A stretch of 64,000 nt of DNA from Puffinus mauretanicus (taxonomy: Eukaryota > Chordata > Aves > Procellariiformes > Procellariidae). The position numbers and the translations under genes were made by a program. Each line of letters begins with the position of its first letter. The first letter of the stretch is position 1. Shown piece after piece: positions 1 to 12,600 of the stretch. The notes under the pieces are model-generated. The model saw nothing but the letters and a program-made list of their open reading frames with translations. It searched no databases and was not told the DNA's origin. The DNA lies in NCBI GenBank assembly GCA_023333565.1, contig JAJKFH010003504.1, forward strand, positions 3,372,005 to 3,436,004, read 5' to 3'.

Positions 1-186
1 CACCCCCAGGTCCTTTTCCTCTGGGCAGCTTTCCAGCCACTCTTCCCCAAGCCTGTAGCGTTGCCTGGGGTTGTTGTGGCCGAAGTGCAGGATGCGGCAC
101 TTGGCCTTGTTGAACCTCATACAATTGACCTCAGCCCATCAATCCAGCCTGTCCAGATCCCTCTGCAGAGCCTTCCTACCCCTCTA
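1..186 (-). mobile_element. CR1 LINE fragment, ORF2 C-terminal coding part, cut by window edge
   Basis: Read on the minus strand this translates as the region downstream of the reverse transcriptase in CR1 ORF2, with the stretches [45 protein letters not shown]. That wording is typical of avian CR1 elements. The frame is open except for one TGA at plus 139-141, where related copies have an arginine codon; this fits CpG decay of CGA to TGA. Homology is lost at about 186 on the 5' side of the element, and the 3' part lies outside the window to the left. It is a dead, 5'-truncated copy. The same domain recurs in the copy at 46560-47397, which supports the call. Confidence 0.92.
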
Positions 187-3100
187 TATACAACTATAGT
201 TGTACCACAAAAAGATAAACAAAAGTGAAAAAAAAATTAACAACAGACACCTGATCAAGTAAAGAAATTGCTGTCACAGAAAAATCAAGTCACACAAAAT
301 CGTGGGTGGGTCAGGAAAAGTTCAGACAGAGCAAAGATGAGTCCTAAGACCTTATAAACTCAGTACAAAGCTATGGTCGATGGCAATACTCTACTACAGG
401 GCTACATGGGTACAGTATGTTTTACAAAGACAGAACATCTGCAATACAACTCATCCAGTTGAAGGAATGGAGCAATATGTCAAGGTACTTGAAGATCCCA
501 GATTGCCACTCTGTGAGTGCATATTTAAAATATAATGTAGTTAAACAATTCTAAAAGTATGTAATGGACACATGATAGAAAATAATAATCAATAACAAAA
601 TGCAGGGAATTGATCAAATATCTAAAAAAGGAAGCCTTGTCAAGGATTCTTCAAATATAAGGTACTGGGCAGTTGAACCCTGTTATTCATTGTTCAGTAA
701 CTGTATAAGCTGTATATGCTGTAATCCCTGCTAATGGAAAATAGTCCTAAAAATGAATCCAAATCTACCACTGAGTCAAATTTTGTGGCTGGGCAAAATT
801 GGTGAAGTCTGGTCTCTGGATGGGACAGAGACTCTGAAGCTGCCAGCTACGTGCAGTAGGTGAGCATCTCTGCTCCCAAGGTGTTAACTGACAATGTTTT
901 CTCTTAGTGGAACAGGTTAATCAAAAACTGTGCAGAAGACAGAGCATGGAAAAAGCAGCCAACAAAATTTCCAAATTCAAAAAGCAAGAATTTTCTTAAA
1001 ATTACTAAATTCATGTTAGTTAGAACCAGGAACTAGGAATGATCATAAGTGGTGTGGTAAGTATAATGCCCTGCAACATACAAGCTCAGGAGACAGAGCG
1101 CCTGCTAATATGGTAAAATATGATTTAATTGGAGGGCGATGACACCTGTCATTCTGAGGCAGATGTTACTGAGTTTGCAGACCTTATTGAGTTTACCACT
1201 TCCTTAATTATTCAGTAGTATATATCCAGGTCTGGTCTCCTTCGGATTTGTTTAGGTGTTAAAAAATAGGCATCTATTGCTATTTAAAATAACCTAAGAT
1301 ATCTGAGATATCTGTACAGGGCAGACACTGGAGCTATTGGAGACCCACACCCTTCTGGAATGACAGTCAGAGACCAAGTGACTAAAATGGCACTTAATGC
1401 ACCTACGTTAAAATTGCACACTTCAGGAACCAAGTTCATTTATAAAGTCACAGTCATTATACTGGGGTTAGGAAGGGGATAGGGTGGACTGAAGTTCACT
1501 AATTGCAAAAAACCCTTCTTGTGTATGCATACATGTGCAAACACATATAGGGAAATACCTGGTAGAAGAGCCTAAACGGACTTCGGGATATTTGAAGTAA
1601 ATGGGAGGGGAATATTTTGCAATGTGTCATTTTTCTCATTCTGTAGTCTTAAATCAAATGGGTTTAGGATACTAACACTATCTTATGAGAAGATTTTGTG
1701 CCCGAGAGTTCTTTCAATCCCAGCAACATACATCATCTCCTGGGTTCAGGAGAGAGAAGCTAATAAAACTGATATCTGCCTCATCATCGTCTGTTCACCA
1801 TTCTGTGTTTGTAGATGAACAATACTGGAGAAGACTTCTATCTATGCCTGAAGAGCCTGAGTGGAGTCAACTTCTCGCTCCCATCCTGAATGAGAAGACA
1901 TGGTCAGTCTGCTTCAGTCATGGGAAGGATTTGGTAAAGAAAACATGGAAGGGAGGATGATTGTTGGAAGGAAGGGCAGGTGGGTATAGTGGAGGAGCAG
2001 AGGGATACTTTGTGTCTCTGCTGCCATTACAGAGAAACTGGAAATTAGGTGGAAATTAGCTATAACAAACTTGAATGAAACAAAGAAAAGGTGGGAACAG
2101 AAATCATTGCGAAGCAGAAGAGAAGCAGGACAAGTACTAGTAGGATCACAGGGAAAAAATTCAAGGCTTTAGGGCTAAGATCAGTCTCATTATGGAGGCA
2201 AGGACAAAGCTTAAAGGAGGAGGGAAAAACCGTCATTTTCTCCCTGCAGACAGAAGAAAGCTATTGTGACAGGCACAGAGTTGTTGCCTTTTTCCTGCCT
2301 TCCCAAGACAGTAGAAAAATGCTTTTTCCTATTCCGGATGTGGAAAAGTGGAAAGAACAACTGGAAAGAGCAAAGTGTGTGCAGTAAAATACGATACCCT
2401 CCTTCCAGGGTGTGTGGAGTGTCAAAGCCTGATCTCTGTGAGGTAGAAAAGAAGCCAGAAGATCCATGAGCAGATTGGTACTGCCCTGCAGCCGTCACTA
2501 AGAGAGCAACAACTGTGTGTATGACAATTACAGTCGTGCTTTCCTCTGGGCAATGTGGTTCCTCCTGAGCACCACTAATGAGGAAAGTTTGTATTGCTTT
2601 GTTGAAGACAAAAAGCTAAAAAGGAAGTTTCAGTACCCAAGATGGGGCAAGCTGTAGGGAAATAATATTTCTTCTCTCCCTCCTTCCACAGAGGCAAAAG
2701 AAGTACCAAACAAAATATGTCCTAAAATATGCTTGTGTTTATATGGGGGATGGAAGACACAGACCAAGAAAGGGTTTCCTCAAACACAGTGCCAGTTTGT
2801 TTCCTCAAACACAGTGATGTTCTCCCGTCAGTGGAAGCTCTGAGAAAGCATGAGTGGATGAGAAAGAAAGCGAATTGAGGACAAGATCTGCTTCTTATTT
2901 AGCCTAGAACAATGCAAGCCTTTCTTTACAAAGTCATTGTTGAAAATTAAGAAAGTTAGTGACTAGGAAACCTGGAATGATTGTTGCATAACTTTCATTC
3001 AGCAAAAAGGAAAGATATCAATTCAGACATCTGCACTTTGTGCCAACAGAGAGAGAGTAACTCAACTGCTCATCTGAAAGAGGAACAGGACTCTTTAAAA

Positions 3101-3904
3101 AGAAAATCAAAGAGAGTGTTAAGTTTTGTGAAGAATATTAGTTCTGAATCTTCCACCAATAACAAAATATGACAGTTCCAGAAGTGGATTGTATCAGCTA
3201 GCGATGGTCCAAAATTTGGTGAAAGGGGAAATCAGACTGTACAGCTCCAATAACTTCACCTCAGAGAAAGATGGTGGACCTAGAGAACAGAGAAATTCAT
3301 AGAGTTCCTGCTGAACTCCCAGGAATGACCTGGTACTTTGGTATAATATTTCATTGTGAAGAACAAACTGAGCAAGCAGAAGAGTACAAAAGAATGCTTT
3401 ACATTATGAAAATCTTTGATTGATATCTGATCCCCCCCCAAAACCTCACACATTTTGAAATAAGTATAGAAAGTCTGAAAGTATTTGAAAGATTACAAAA
3501 AAAAGAGGAGTGACAGTACTCTCATCTGCCCCGCAATCATTTCCTTACAAATTTGAAAATGAGGGTAATCTATTACTTCCCCGTTATCTAAAGGGGAAAA
3601 TCCCAAGATATGAGCATTTTGGGGAAAGGGACATCATTATACTACACTATTAAGTGTTTTGCAAGTGTATGCAGTTCATGGCCAAAACAAGCAAAGAAAC
3701 TGATAGGATCTTCAGCTGTTGAAATTCACAGGTGAGAATGTGCCAGCACTAGTTGCATCTTAGACCATTGTGTGTTACCTAAAACAGAGAGCTTCTCTAT
3801 CAGAGTTTCTGACAATAATAATCAATCTATGGGGAAAAAAAGATTTTGAGAAATGAGTGAAATTGCATTGCGAGTCGGTGAAAGATCTGAAATATTCTGA
3901 ATTT
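187..3904. other. No recognisable gene; AT-rich unique sequence
   Basis: I see no gene in this stretch. The open frames are at most about 100 codons, overlap on both strands and match no family I recognise. Short A-rich runs and one short exact direct repeat near 2.8 kb are the only structure. A weak match to the core of the 4.6-12.6 kb array may exist near 3803 (TTTCTGACAATAATAATC), but it is too short to claim. Confidence 0.6.
2774..2816. repeat. Exact 18-bp direct repeat
   Basis: GTTTCCTCAAACACAGTG occurs at 2774-2791 and again, without change, at 2799-2816, separated by 7 bp. The period is 25 bp. This looks like a small recent tandem duplication followed by limited change in the spacer. 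No function is suggested. Confidence 0.85.
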
Positions 3905-4012
3905 CACAGAATTACAAAATCACACAATACTTGAGGTTGGAAGGGACCTCTGGAAGTTATCTCATCCAATCGCCCTGCTCAGGCAGGGCCACCTAGAGCC
4001 AGTTGCCCAGGA
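3905..4012 (-). mobile_element. CR1 LINE, short 3' UTR fragment
   Basis: The minus-strand 3' end of a CR1 lies at the left side. It shows the conserved block GAGGTTGGAAGGGACCTCTG (plus-strand reading), then a stretch equivalent to the CR1 3' UTR hairpin around CCCTGCTCAGGCAGGG. The terminal 8-mer repeat is degenerate. There is no coding part. Its wording differs from the copies at 7340 and 44581 (CAGGCAGGGCCACCTAGAGCC instead of GGCAGGGACATCTTCAACTAG), so it belongs to a different CR1 subfamily. Confidence 0.85.
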
Positions 4013-4651
4013 CTATTATGATTTCCAATCACAATAGATATCAACAGTGCCCAGGATAAAAAGGAATTATAGGAAGGAAAGCAGAGTATAATGCATGCTT
4101 TTGCATTAAGTAGAGCAACGGATAACCTTCTAGAATGAGGTGACTAGCTTGGTGGATAAGAGAAGGGACCTTTTTTTATGCAATATCTTGTCTGATGACA
4201 TAAATGAGAATCCCACCATTTTTCTTAGTTACGGTAATTCAGAAAACTGGTGCACAATTTCTTGGTACGCAGGTTCTTCTCATTGTGGGATTAAAAACCA
4301 GAATTAATAAGGACTGGCATCTTCCCAAAACAAAATGTATTGCCATTTTTTATGTGAATTAAAGATATATTAGGAGTAAAATGAAGATTGCAGGGGTTGA
4401 AGTTTTCGTGACTGTGAAAAAATAGGCAATCTTATGAAAACAATGTGAAAGGGGTAATGGTGCTGTCTGCTCCCTGCAAAAGACCAATATAATGCCTAAA
4501 GAAAGGCTGGATGACTCATCATAGAGCCTGGATGTATTTCTAAAGTAGCTTCAAAACAAAAATGAGAGTTTAGTCACTTTAGCTTCCTGGAGAAGGCAGA
4601 AATGTGAACATACAGGGTAAAGAAGAAAACATACACGTTACCAACAATACC

Positions 4652-4830
4652 CAACATGTCAGGGAATTCAGCAATACCAACAGATTGTTTCTTTTTCTGT
4701 AGAAATGCTTGGCTGAACTTGCTGTCTGAAAAAAAGAAATCATCTTTGACACCTGCATTTCACTTATAATGATAGTTTAAATTGCAAGAGAGATTTTGAC
4801 AACAGTAATTTTCCTTTCTAAAGAGGAATG
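4652..4830 (+). repeat. Array unit A (diverged)
   Basis: This unit shows GAATTCAGCAATA (landmark 1), GGCTGAACTTGCTGTC (landmark 2), TTTGACACCTGCATTTC (landmark 3) and CAAGAGAGATTTTGACAACA at 4785-4804 (landmark 4). Landmark 3 matches unit E at 11556 closely, and landmark 4 matches units B and C. Confidence 0.45.
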
Positions 4831-5639
4831 GGACTTTGAGAAATGAGTCCAACTGATGTTGAGTCTGTAACAAAATATCTTCAAATCCACATTCAGCCAT
4901 AACAGTAAATTATTACAAACACAGACACTGTCAACCTGTGATCCCACACATCATTCAAGAAATCCTGGAGACTTGCACCAAAAAAGTTTGATTATTTATT
5001 TCATGTTTCTTCAAACAATGCAGAACACGACATATGGTTTGTTGATTAGACAGCATCACGACCTTTCTTGGTAAATCCCTATTGAAAATGAGGGAGGCAT
5101 TTCAATACATAATTTTCTTCCAAGTGGGGCATGAAAACAATAGAAAGATCATTTTAGCAGAGAGAAATCAGATGTCCAGGGCAGATGCTCATGTTCAACA
5201 ATGAACTGGATTCTGAGCTGGTAGAATATAGAGGCCACAGGTTTTATACCAGAGGTGAAGAACATTGTTCTGAATAATGGTGGAGAAGTTCTTTCAATCT
5301 GTGCTACATCACCTTAATTATATCAAATACTAAGACAAAACAGAGACCATACCAAACCTCTGGGTTCTACCAAGCCCCTCTGAATTAGCAGTATCAAAAC
5401 TAACAAGCAGTCTACAGAAGAGATTCATATACCTAAAAAAAAGGTTATACAAATTCATGCAAGTTAAAGATCATAATAAAACCATAACTTCCTTCTACTC
5501 AGGAAAGAAGTAATGAGGAATCACGTACTAAAGGAATTGAGTACTCAACATGAATCAGCCCAACAAACTGCCAAAAGAACAAGAATGGCAGTCAGTTGCC
5601 TTCGTCTCTGGATGCATAAAAAATGTTATTGCAGAGACA

Positions 5640-5805
5640 TTGAATTCACTGTCATAATGTCACAAATATTGGTTGGAAATACCACCAGAGTACTAGTTCG
5701 GATGGAATTGTGTCTTTCAAAACCATATGCTTTTAGTCATCTACCCAACAGTTCATGTGACAAGAAAGATCTTAACAACAACAGTAGTTTCAGAAGAACA
5801 AGTTT
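5640..5805 (+). repeat. Array unit B (diverged)
   Basis: The clearest part is CAAGAAAGATCTTAACAACA from 5761, followed by CAGTAGTTTCAGAAG. It aligns with unit C (CAAGAAAGATACTGACAATA, then TTTCAGAAAGAGC) and unit F (AAGAAAGATAACAACATCAG). Upstream, AATTCACTGTCATAATGTCA resembles the block before landmark 4 of unit C. Just downstream, at about 5921-5995, ACTTCTGCCT occurs twice, which may be a local internal duplication. Confidence 0.4.
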
Positions 5806-6411
5806 TTAAGAAATTATTACTGATCATAAGATAGACAACACTATAAAGACAATGACTAGTCATAAGAGAAGGAGGTTTACCAGAAGGCAAATGGCTTGGG
5901 TATGTGTTTTGAGGCCACTTCTGCCTGAACACTTGGTAGGCCAGGAATGGGCAAACAGGTCGCATACGTGCTTGTGAAGTCACTTCTGCCTCAGGAGAAG
6001 GCAAAGATTGCAGTTCATAAAGAAACATAGAATATAGACTTCATTTTACCAAAAGAGAAGGAAAAATTGCATCAGGCTTAAATTCTCTTCAGAAAACAAG
6101 AATGTAAGAGGGAATATTTCTAGTGTTTGATCTAGACTAGGAAATGCCTAGTACCAGCAATTCCAGAAAACAAGCTCAAGATGATAGATTTGAAAACCAC
6201 ATGCAACCTTCTGACAGTACAGCAGGGATGGAGGACTAATGATTTCAACTGCTATGGAGTGAGGGCAACAGAAATCATACATACAAAGAATATGTGGGAT
6301 GGATGGAGGCTGTGGAGGCCTTGGCTAAGATTTACTAACATTAAGACCAAAAGTTAAGGTGGAAACCACTTGTACTTGTTTTCAGAGGGCTAACAGATGA
6401 AGCAGCATGAT

Positions 6412-6850
6412 AAACACTTCACTCATCAGCATTCAGCATTATTCAGCTTTATTTGCAGATCATTGGTGTGTCAGGAGTTCAGTCTTCATTGCTGCTACTT
6501 CCACAAATATGCTAGAATGAACTTCTGCCTTCCAAAATAAAAAAAGTGTCAGAATTGTCTTCTAATACTTGTGTTTTAACTTCAGTGATGCCACAAGTAC
6601 CAAGAAAGATACTGACAATATTATTGCTCTTTCAGAAAGAGCCAGGATTATCAAAAGCAATTCCACATACATATAGACTGTGACTTTTGTCCCACATAAT
6701 CCAATTTTAGCAGATAATTGACGTTCAAGGGGAAGGAAGATCATATAAATCTGTGACTATCCAGATTTTTCAAAAGAGAAAAAAAGACACGAAAGAAGTT
6801 TTTGTTAATTTAATACCTCACTGAAAGCAATGTAGAAAACCTATTTGTAG
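6412..6850 (+). repeat. Array unit C (best-preserved)
   Basis: All landmarks are present: ATTCAGCTTTATTTG near 6440, AATGAACTTCTGCCT at 6516-6530, TACTTGTGTTTTAACTTCAG, CCAAGAAAGATACTGACAAT from 6600 and CTATCCAGATTTTTCAAAAG near 6757. It aligns over its first 200 bp with unit D and over its last 250 bp with unit H. This is the main evidence that the copies form one repeat rather than scattered short matches. Confidence 0.55.
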
Positions 6851-7339
6851 TACAACAAAAGAAACTGGTCTTTTCTGCAAAGATTAGTATTTAATTGAGG
6901 ACAGGTTCTGGTACATAAAGAAAAGTAGCATCAGAGTTCCTCATAACTGTGGAATGAAAAAATGTGTATCTGCCAGAGAAAAATAAGATAAGGTCAATTC
7001 TACTTATAAGCTAGCATCTCACAGAAAAGGAACAAGAAAAAGAAAATTTAATTAATTTAATTCCCAGAACAGCCAAACATCAAAAATATTTTGGCACAAC
7101 AATAAGACTGAAGATGAGACACACCTGAAAAAAAAGTCATATCCTACTTTCTATAAAGCATGAGACCACTCAAAAAGCTAATGACTGTGCTTATTCAGAA
7201 ATGAGAGGAAAAGGTGTTAAAGATGCTGCAAGCTCATATATAACTGTAAAGCATGCCAGCAGATCTCATCCTGTTTCAGACTGCAAATGGGAACCAATTG
7301 GTCTTTGTTTCCTGGCTATTTACAGAACAGCTGGAGACA

Positions 7340-7916
7340 GCGTGGCCAGCAGGTCGAGGGAGGTGATTCTGCCCCTCTACTCCACTCTGGTGAGACCTGC
7401 AGTACTGCATCCAGCTCTGGAGCCCTCAGCAAGGAAAGACATGGACCTGTTGGAGGGGGTCCAGAGGAGGCCACGGGAATGATCAGGGGTATGGAACACC
7501 TCTGCTATGAGGAAAGGCTGAGAGAGTTGGGGTTGCTCAACCTGGAGAAGAGAAGGCTTCGGGGAGACCTTATTGCAGCCTTTCAGTACTTAAAGGGGGC
7601 TTATAAGAAAGATGGCGGCAAACTTTTTAGCAGGGCCTGTTGTGACAAGACAAGGGGGAATCGTTTTAAACTAAAAGGTGGTAGATTTAGACTGGATATA
7701 AGGAAGAAATTTCTTACAGTGAGGGTGGTGAAACACTGGCACAGGTTGCCCAGAGAGGTGGTAGATGCCCCATCCCTGGAAACATTCAAGGTCAGGTTGG
7801 ACGGGGCTCCGAGCACCTTGCTCTAGTTGAAGATGTCCCTGCCCATGGCAGGGGGGTTGGACTAAATGACTTTTAAAGGTCCCTTCTAATCCAAACTATT
7901 CTATGATTCTATGATC
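7340..7916 (+). mobile_element. CR1 LINE, 5'-truncated, ORF2 C-terminus plus 3' UTR
   Basis: The copy begins in the ORF2 C-terminal domain ([14 protein letters not shown], then [10 protein letters not shown]). It shifts frame between about 7480 and 7500, continues as [20 protein letters not shown] and FRLDIRKKF, and reaches the natural stop near 7826. Only the last 150 or so residues remain of an ORF2 that is much longer in full elements. The 3' UTR keeps the block ending GGACTAAATGACTTTTAAAG, and the element ends in about two ATTCTATG units. It is inserted within the diverged array and so is younger than it. The copy cannot encode a working protein. Confidence 0.95.
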
Positions 7917-9536
7917 ATCACTTATTAAAACTAAACAATGTTTAACATTTCAAACCATTCTCCTTTAAAACTTGAGGTCTGGAATTACCTGTAAAATATG
8001 AATGAAACTCTTTTAATATTTTTTCTTCCAAAGAATATTTTCGGGGGTTTCCACACTGAAAAAATGTTCCCAGTAACTGGGAACTCTTGAAGATGTACAT
8101 TGACATTTCTGTGTAGGCAGAAAAGCAAGAAAGCCACTGTTTTGGAATATTTGTGGTGGAATCAAGACATCTGGAGTGAATTTATAAGTCTAGTGATGTC
8201 TATAGTGTAAATGTCTGCATTCAGCTTTGTCCCCTTTGAACTCCTTTGTAGGCAATAGAAACAGTCACTTCTAGGATGCGAGTCATCTGACCAACCTTGG
8301 GATTTAATAAGTTGTGTCCTAGGTGTATGATTTGTTCTACATCACCTATAAAGGGATTTTAGGGTCCTGAGCTTGGATAAAGATATCTACATGGAAATTT
8401 CATGGAGTTTGTTCAGATGCGATCCTTAGGATCTCTAGTTATAGTCAACCCTCATGACCATCTACCTCCTTTTGAGGCCTCAGGAGCCAACAGAAATAAA
8501 GAGTAGGAACGTGTAAATCTTTTTTTTTTAAATCAACATTCTCATGGGAAATTTCTCTGCTTTGTAAGCACTGGGATGTGGCTGAACATGAAATTGCTGC
8601 CTGTCAGACCACACAGGCAGGCAGAAGAATCTCTTCATTCGCAGGCAGTGCCAATCTGTTGTAAGGTGTCAGCAAAGCTAGGCACAGACTTGGCTGACTC
8701 CTTGGTGAGAAGCAGCAGGGTGGAAAGCACACACTTCAATTGAAGTGAAACTGTATTGTCTTCCTGCAGAAAATATAGAAGGTGACACCCTGCCTCCCTT
8801 AGAGTTCTGAGATCTAGAGAGACCATAAATCAAAGCAGACACAGAGCGTTTGGGTGCCTCCAGCTTCCTTTTTAAGACTAATTAAGCCTATGTGGGATGA
8901 TCCAGAAACAGCTAGAAAAGTGATGTTGAATCTTCAATCCAGTGTCAAACATCAGCGTTATAAGGATCAGTACGTCCTTCTGGTCGGGTTCATGGTGGCA
9001 TCTTTTGTGGCATAAGTTCCTAGTGAAGTCTTTTGAGAATACAGTCTTGACTTTGAGATAACTGACCTAACATGGGTGAGCACTTGGGGAAAAAAAATCA
9101 CTTCTATGACTGGAAGAATAGTTACAATTTCTTGGAAGTAAGGCTAGTGACTGGCCCCTCCTGGAGGTGGAAAGGTGGTGCATTTGCATTGGGACCTATA
9201 ATAACATCAAAACAAATTCCTGAGACAGCTTTGGGGGAAACAGAGCAAGAGGGCAAAGAGGACTCCACAGTCAGCCGTGACAGTGATGCTGGTGGAGGTT
9301 CAAGGGAAATACTGAAAATGCTTGACACAAAGTAACTATTCAGTTTACATTTTGGGGGACAACCCTGGGTAGCAGTAAAACATGTTATAAGAAACACAAG
9401 ATCACAGTGCAGGATTTCTGTATCTTGATATGCACTGCTAGAACTAAAAAATCTCTGAAAAGACTGGGCACGTCTCACAGTCTGTGTTGACTGTACACAG
9501 GGATAATCATTGGAAGGAGAAATATTTAACACCATT
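7917..9536. other. No recognisable gene
   Basis: This is unique AT-rich sequence between the CR1 insertion and the next clear array unit. From the spacing, one or two array units would be expected here, but I could not align them with confidence. A minus-strand frame of 137 codons at 9122-9535 overlaps a plus-strand frame and resembles no family I know. Confidence 0.5.
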
Positions 9537-9800
9537 GTTTTGTCTTCAATTCTATTTTACATGTCAAGGAAGATTTATATAATGCTGCTTTTAAAGAAAA
9601 CAGAATTTTGAAAAGAACATTGCAAATTTATGTTGAATTGGTAACACGTTATAAGTCCAAATGCACTATTCCTGACAACAGATATCTGAAAATGCAAAGA
9701 GAAACCAGACTATGGTTATCCAAGTTTTTCAAAAGAGGCTACAAATAAAGGAAAGAACCACCTGTTGATTCCGTACTCCACTGGAAGAAATATAGACCTT
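9537..9800 (+). repeat. Array unit H (diverged)
   Basis: TGTCTTCAATTCTATTTTAC followed by CAAGGAAGATTTATATAATG at 9565-9584 aligns with landmark 4 of unit C. The match extends downstream to TTATCCAAGTTTTTCAAAAG near 9717, equivalent to landmark 5 of unit C at about 6757, with the same spacing. The following segment to about 9800 still aligns with unit C (CACTGGAAGAAATATAGACC against CACTGAAAGCAATGTAGAAA). Confidence 0.5.
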
Positions 9801-10026
9801 GGACAAAGAGCAGCTTCAGCAAACAGAATTCTGGAATAAAATAAAATGTTACCTGTCTGTCCTAGTTTTTGAAAAATGAAGGAAGACTTTGATCCATAGA
9901 GAAGTATATATAGGGTGTTTGCTCATCTTATTGTGGAAAAAGGAAAGAATTTAGCAAAAAGAAGAAAAGATGTCAGCAACACATGCTCTAGCAGATGGAA
10001 AACAGTGATATGAGCATAATTGGAAA

Positions 10027-10250
10027 GAAACACTCAGCAGCATGTCAAGACATTCAGTTTTATTGCTTGGGTGTAAAGATCTCTATCATACCAGCCTAGA
10101 AGCTTTGACTAACATTATTTTCACAGATGTTTTTGAATGAACTTCTACCTCCCAGAAAGTAAAAATAGATATTCCCCTCTAACATCTGTGTTTGAGCTGC
10201 AGTTATGCTATATGTGCCAAGAAATTGTTGATTGCATAACTAGTCTCTGT
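10027..10250 (+). repeat. Array unit D
   Basis: ATTCAGTTTTATTGC, AATGAACTTCTACCT at 10136-10150, CATCTGTGTTTGAGCTGCAG and TGTGCCAAGAAATTGTTGAT occur in the same order and near-equal spacing as in unit C. The pair C/D is the clearest alignment in the array. Confidence 0.55.
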
Positions 10251-10850
10251 TAAAAGTCTCTGTAGACTGCCTCAGAAGGGAATGCTAACACTCCTCTCTA
10301 GAAAGCTTGTTTTGAATGTTGTGGAGAAGTTCTGGAGCATATAGGGTAATGGCAAAAGGAAAGGAAATAATTGTGAGGGCACGTGGATGAGATTTCTCCC
10401 TTTGAAGGTATTTTTTTACAACATACAAAGAGCTGAACCTACCCACTGAGCTAGCCAACTTGTATTCTCTTGGTGGTTAGTGGAGCTAAAAAGGCACCTT
10501 TTAAGGTGAGACATCAGAACTAACATTTCTTAGGCACCTTAACTCTTTGTATTGTTGATGAAGCAAGCTGAGGGAAGAGTGCTTGAAGACAGGCACAAAT
10601 ATTTTCCAGAGAACAAAATGTGCAAGTGATGAAAATTTGCCTGAAACAATTATATCTAAGTTTCTGCAGACTCTGAAACCTCTGAAAGATACAACAGCTA
10701 TACCTAACAGAATATGAGGAAATAAAGGCAAAAAGAACCCCAACCAAACAATAAGTACACCTGAATGGCATGGGTGCAGAGTGCACTACAGGTACGTGAT
10801 AGGAAACAGGAATCTTGATGAGCTTTTCTCCCATCTCTCCAGATCTTTTG

Positions 10851-10925
10851 GACTGGACTTTTAAAAACTAATAATAACCTTTGACACCTGTATAATATGT
10901 ACAAGGAAACTACATTGTACCTTCA
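10851..10925 (+). repeat. Array unit G (partial)
   Basis: GGACTGGACTTTTAAAAACT, CTTTGACACCTGTATAATAT and ACAAGGAAAC (10901-10910) match landmarks 2-4 in order. The unit sits about midway between units D and E, which is what regular periodicity predicts. The match is short and is weaker than the others. Confidence 0.35.
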
Positions 10926-11439
10926 TGACATCAAAAAATTAGCCTTTTTAAAGGCAAATATGTCTTTGAGAATTTAATTCCAACGTATGCTGACTTTGCG
11001 ATAATTGAATAATAGAATCTTAATTATTCTAAAGACAGATGTTTGACTGTACTGATTGCATTATACACTGAAATGCATTATACACCACAGCAAAAGCTCA
11101 AATTTTGGCAAAACGAATAAGAAAGCTCTTGAAGCATTATTAGTAAACCATTGTAAACTTTGAAATTGGCATGCAAGCAAGTGTGATAGATGGAAACTTT
11201 ATTACCTCATGAGAATAAACTAGTATTTGGTTTAATGACACATCAATCAACAGAGATGAAAAATGGACACAGACATTCCAGTCATTGAACATATTCCAGC
11301 AATATTAAGAACCTGGTAGAAAAAGAATATGCAGACAAAAATATTCTGTCCTACTTCCCACAAGCTATGCAACTGCCTTCTATGAAACAAGTCAAACTAA
11401 ACCGAGAAAAGTGATAAAAGTGTGTGGTTTTTTCATAAA

Positions 11440-11830
11440 AATACACTCATCAGGATAGCAGGATATTCAGCTTAATTATGAAGCTACAGACTTGACTATC
11501 AAATGAGAGTAGAAAACATGTTTGGCTCTACTTCTATTTTCAGATAAACTGAGATCTTCATTTTGACACCTGCTTCTTATCTGCAGAGATATCGTCTATG
11601 CCAAGAAAAACAAACATAACATAATTACAAGGTACAAAGAATGTACACATTTGAAAAATGACTGATATCTCTTGCTGAGCTAGTGACAGACTGCGTCTCC
11701 AATCTATCTCCAGTGACAGCCGTTTCAGAAGGACAATATAAACCCTCAATTAGCCAAATCATTCAAAAATCAAGTGGAGCTACCTCTTGATTTCATAAGC
11801 CAATGGAGAATGAAGAGGAAGGTCCATGCC
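11440..11830 (+). repeat. Array unit E
   Basis: ATATTCAGCTTAATTATG, GGCTCTACTTCTATTTTC, GACACCTGCTTCTTATCTGC and ATGCCAAGAAAAACAAAC (near 11599) occur in order. From about 11745 the segment CCAAATCATTCAAAAATCAA to CCAATGGAGAATGAAGAGG aligns with landmark 5 and its downstream part in unit H. Confidence 0.5.
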
Positions 11831-12388
11831 TGAAGCAACAGGAGAGATGACCATAAATTCTTCCCAGGGGTGTTCCTTAAGGGAAAACCAAAGGGGAAGT
11901 CATGGGCTTAGTAATGCTGCAGGATGTCCAAAACAACCCTTCCTACACCCTCTGCCTGAAGCATGGAGTTATGAAAATCCCAACCATATGCGGGGAGGTG
12001 GCCAATGCTGAGCACATGACATACATCAGAAAAGCAAAATCAGATTTGAGACACATTCTTTGCTTGATAATGGCTAGGAATTGACCTGACAAAACCAACC
12101 AAAGAGCTCATAGGTTTAGATTTTTCCATGGTTTTAAGGATTCCCTTGGGGAATTAAGACGACTGTGAGAGAGCATTCATCTGCAGAAATCAAGCTAATT
12201 TCTTGGAACTCATCCAAACAGCTCCACCTGCTCTGGAACGACAGACAGAGACAGGCTGAAGGTGGAGGTATTTTTACGACATTCTGCAGCAGAAACAAAT
12301 CAAAGAGACAACTTGGTTGGACTTCCCAAGATATAAGGGAAGGGAAAGATTGCTCTGAACATACTGAAAACATAAAAAAAGCACTAAC

Positions 12389-12600
12389 CTGCATGTAAGG
12401 CATTTAACTTTATAGCACGAGTATAAAGTTCTGGAACAGTGCAGATCACTGACTAGCTATTCTACTGTAAAACCATGTGCATCATTTGCTCCTTCCCTAT
12501 TAAAAAAATACCTTTCTTTAGAGAATTGCACTTCACTGACAACAACAGAACTTGTGTTAAGAAAGATAACAACATCAGAAAAGGCTTTTTGACGAATGTG
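12389..12600 (+). repeat. Array unit F (diverged)
   Basis: CATTTAACTTTATAGC (landmark 1) is followed by GAACTTGTGTTAAGAAAGAT ending at 12567 and AACAACATCAGAAAAGGC. The latter resembles landmark 4 of units B and C. It lies about 955 bp after the unit E core. Confidence 0.4.

Noticed and set aside
7287..7826. A 179-codon plus-strand frame
   Set aside because: It is not a host gene: its last part is the CR1 ORF2 C-terminus, and its first part is an out-of-frame reading of the same element and flank.
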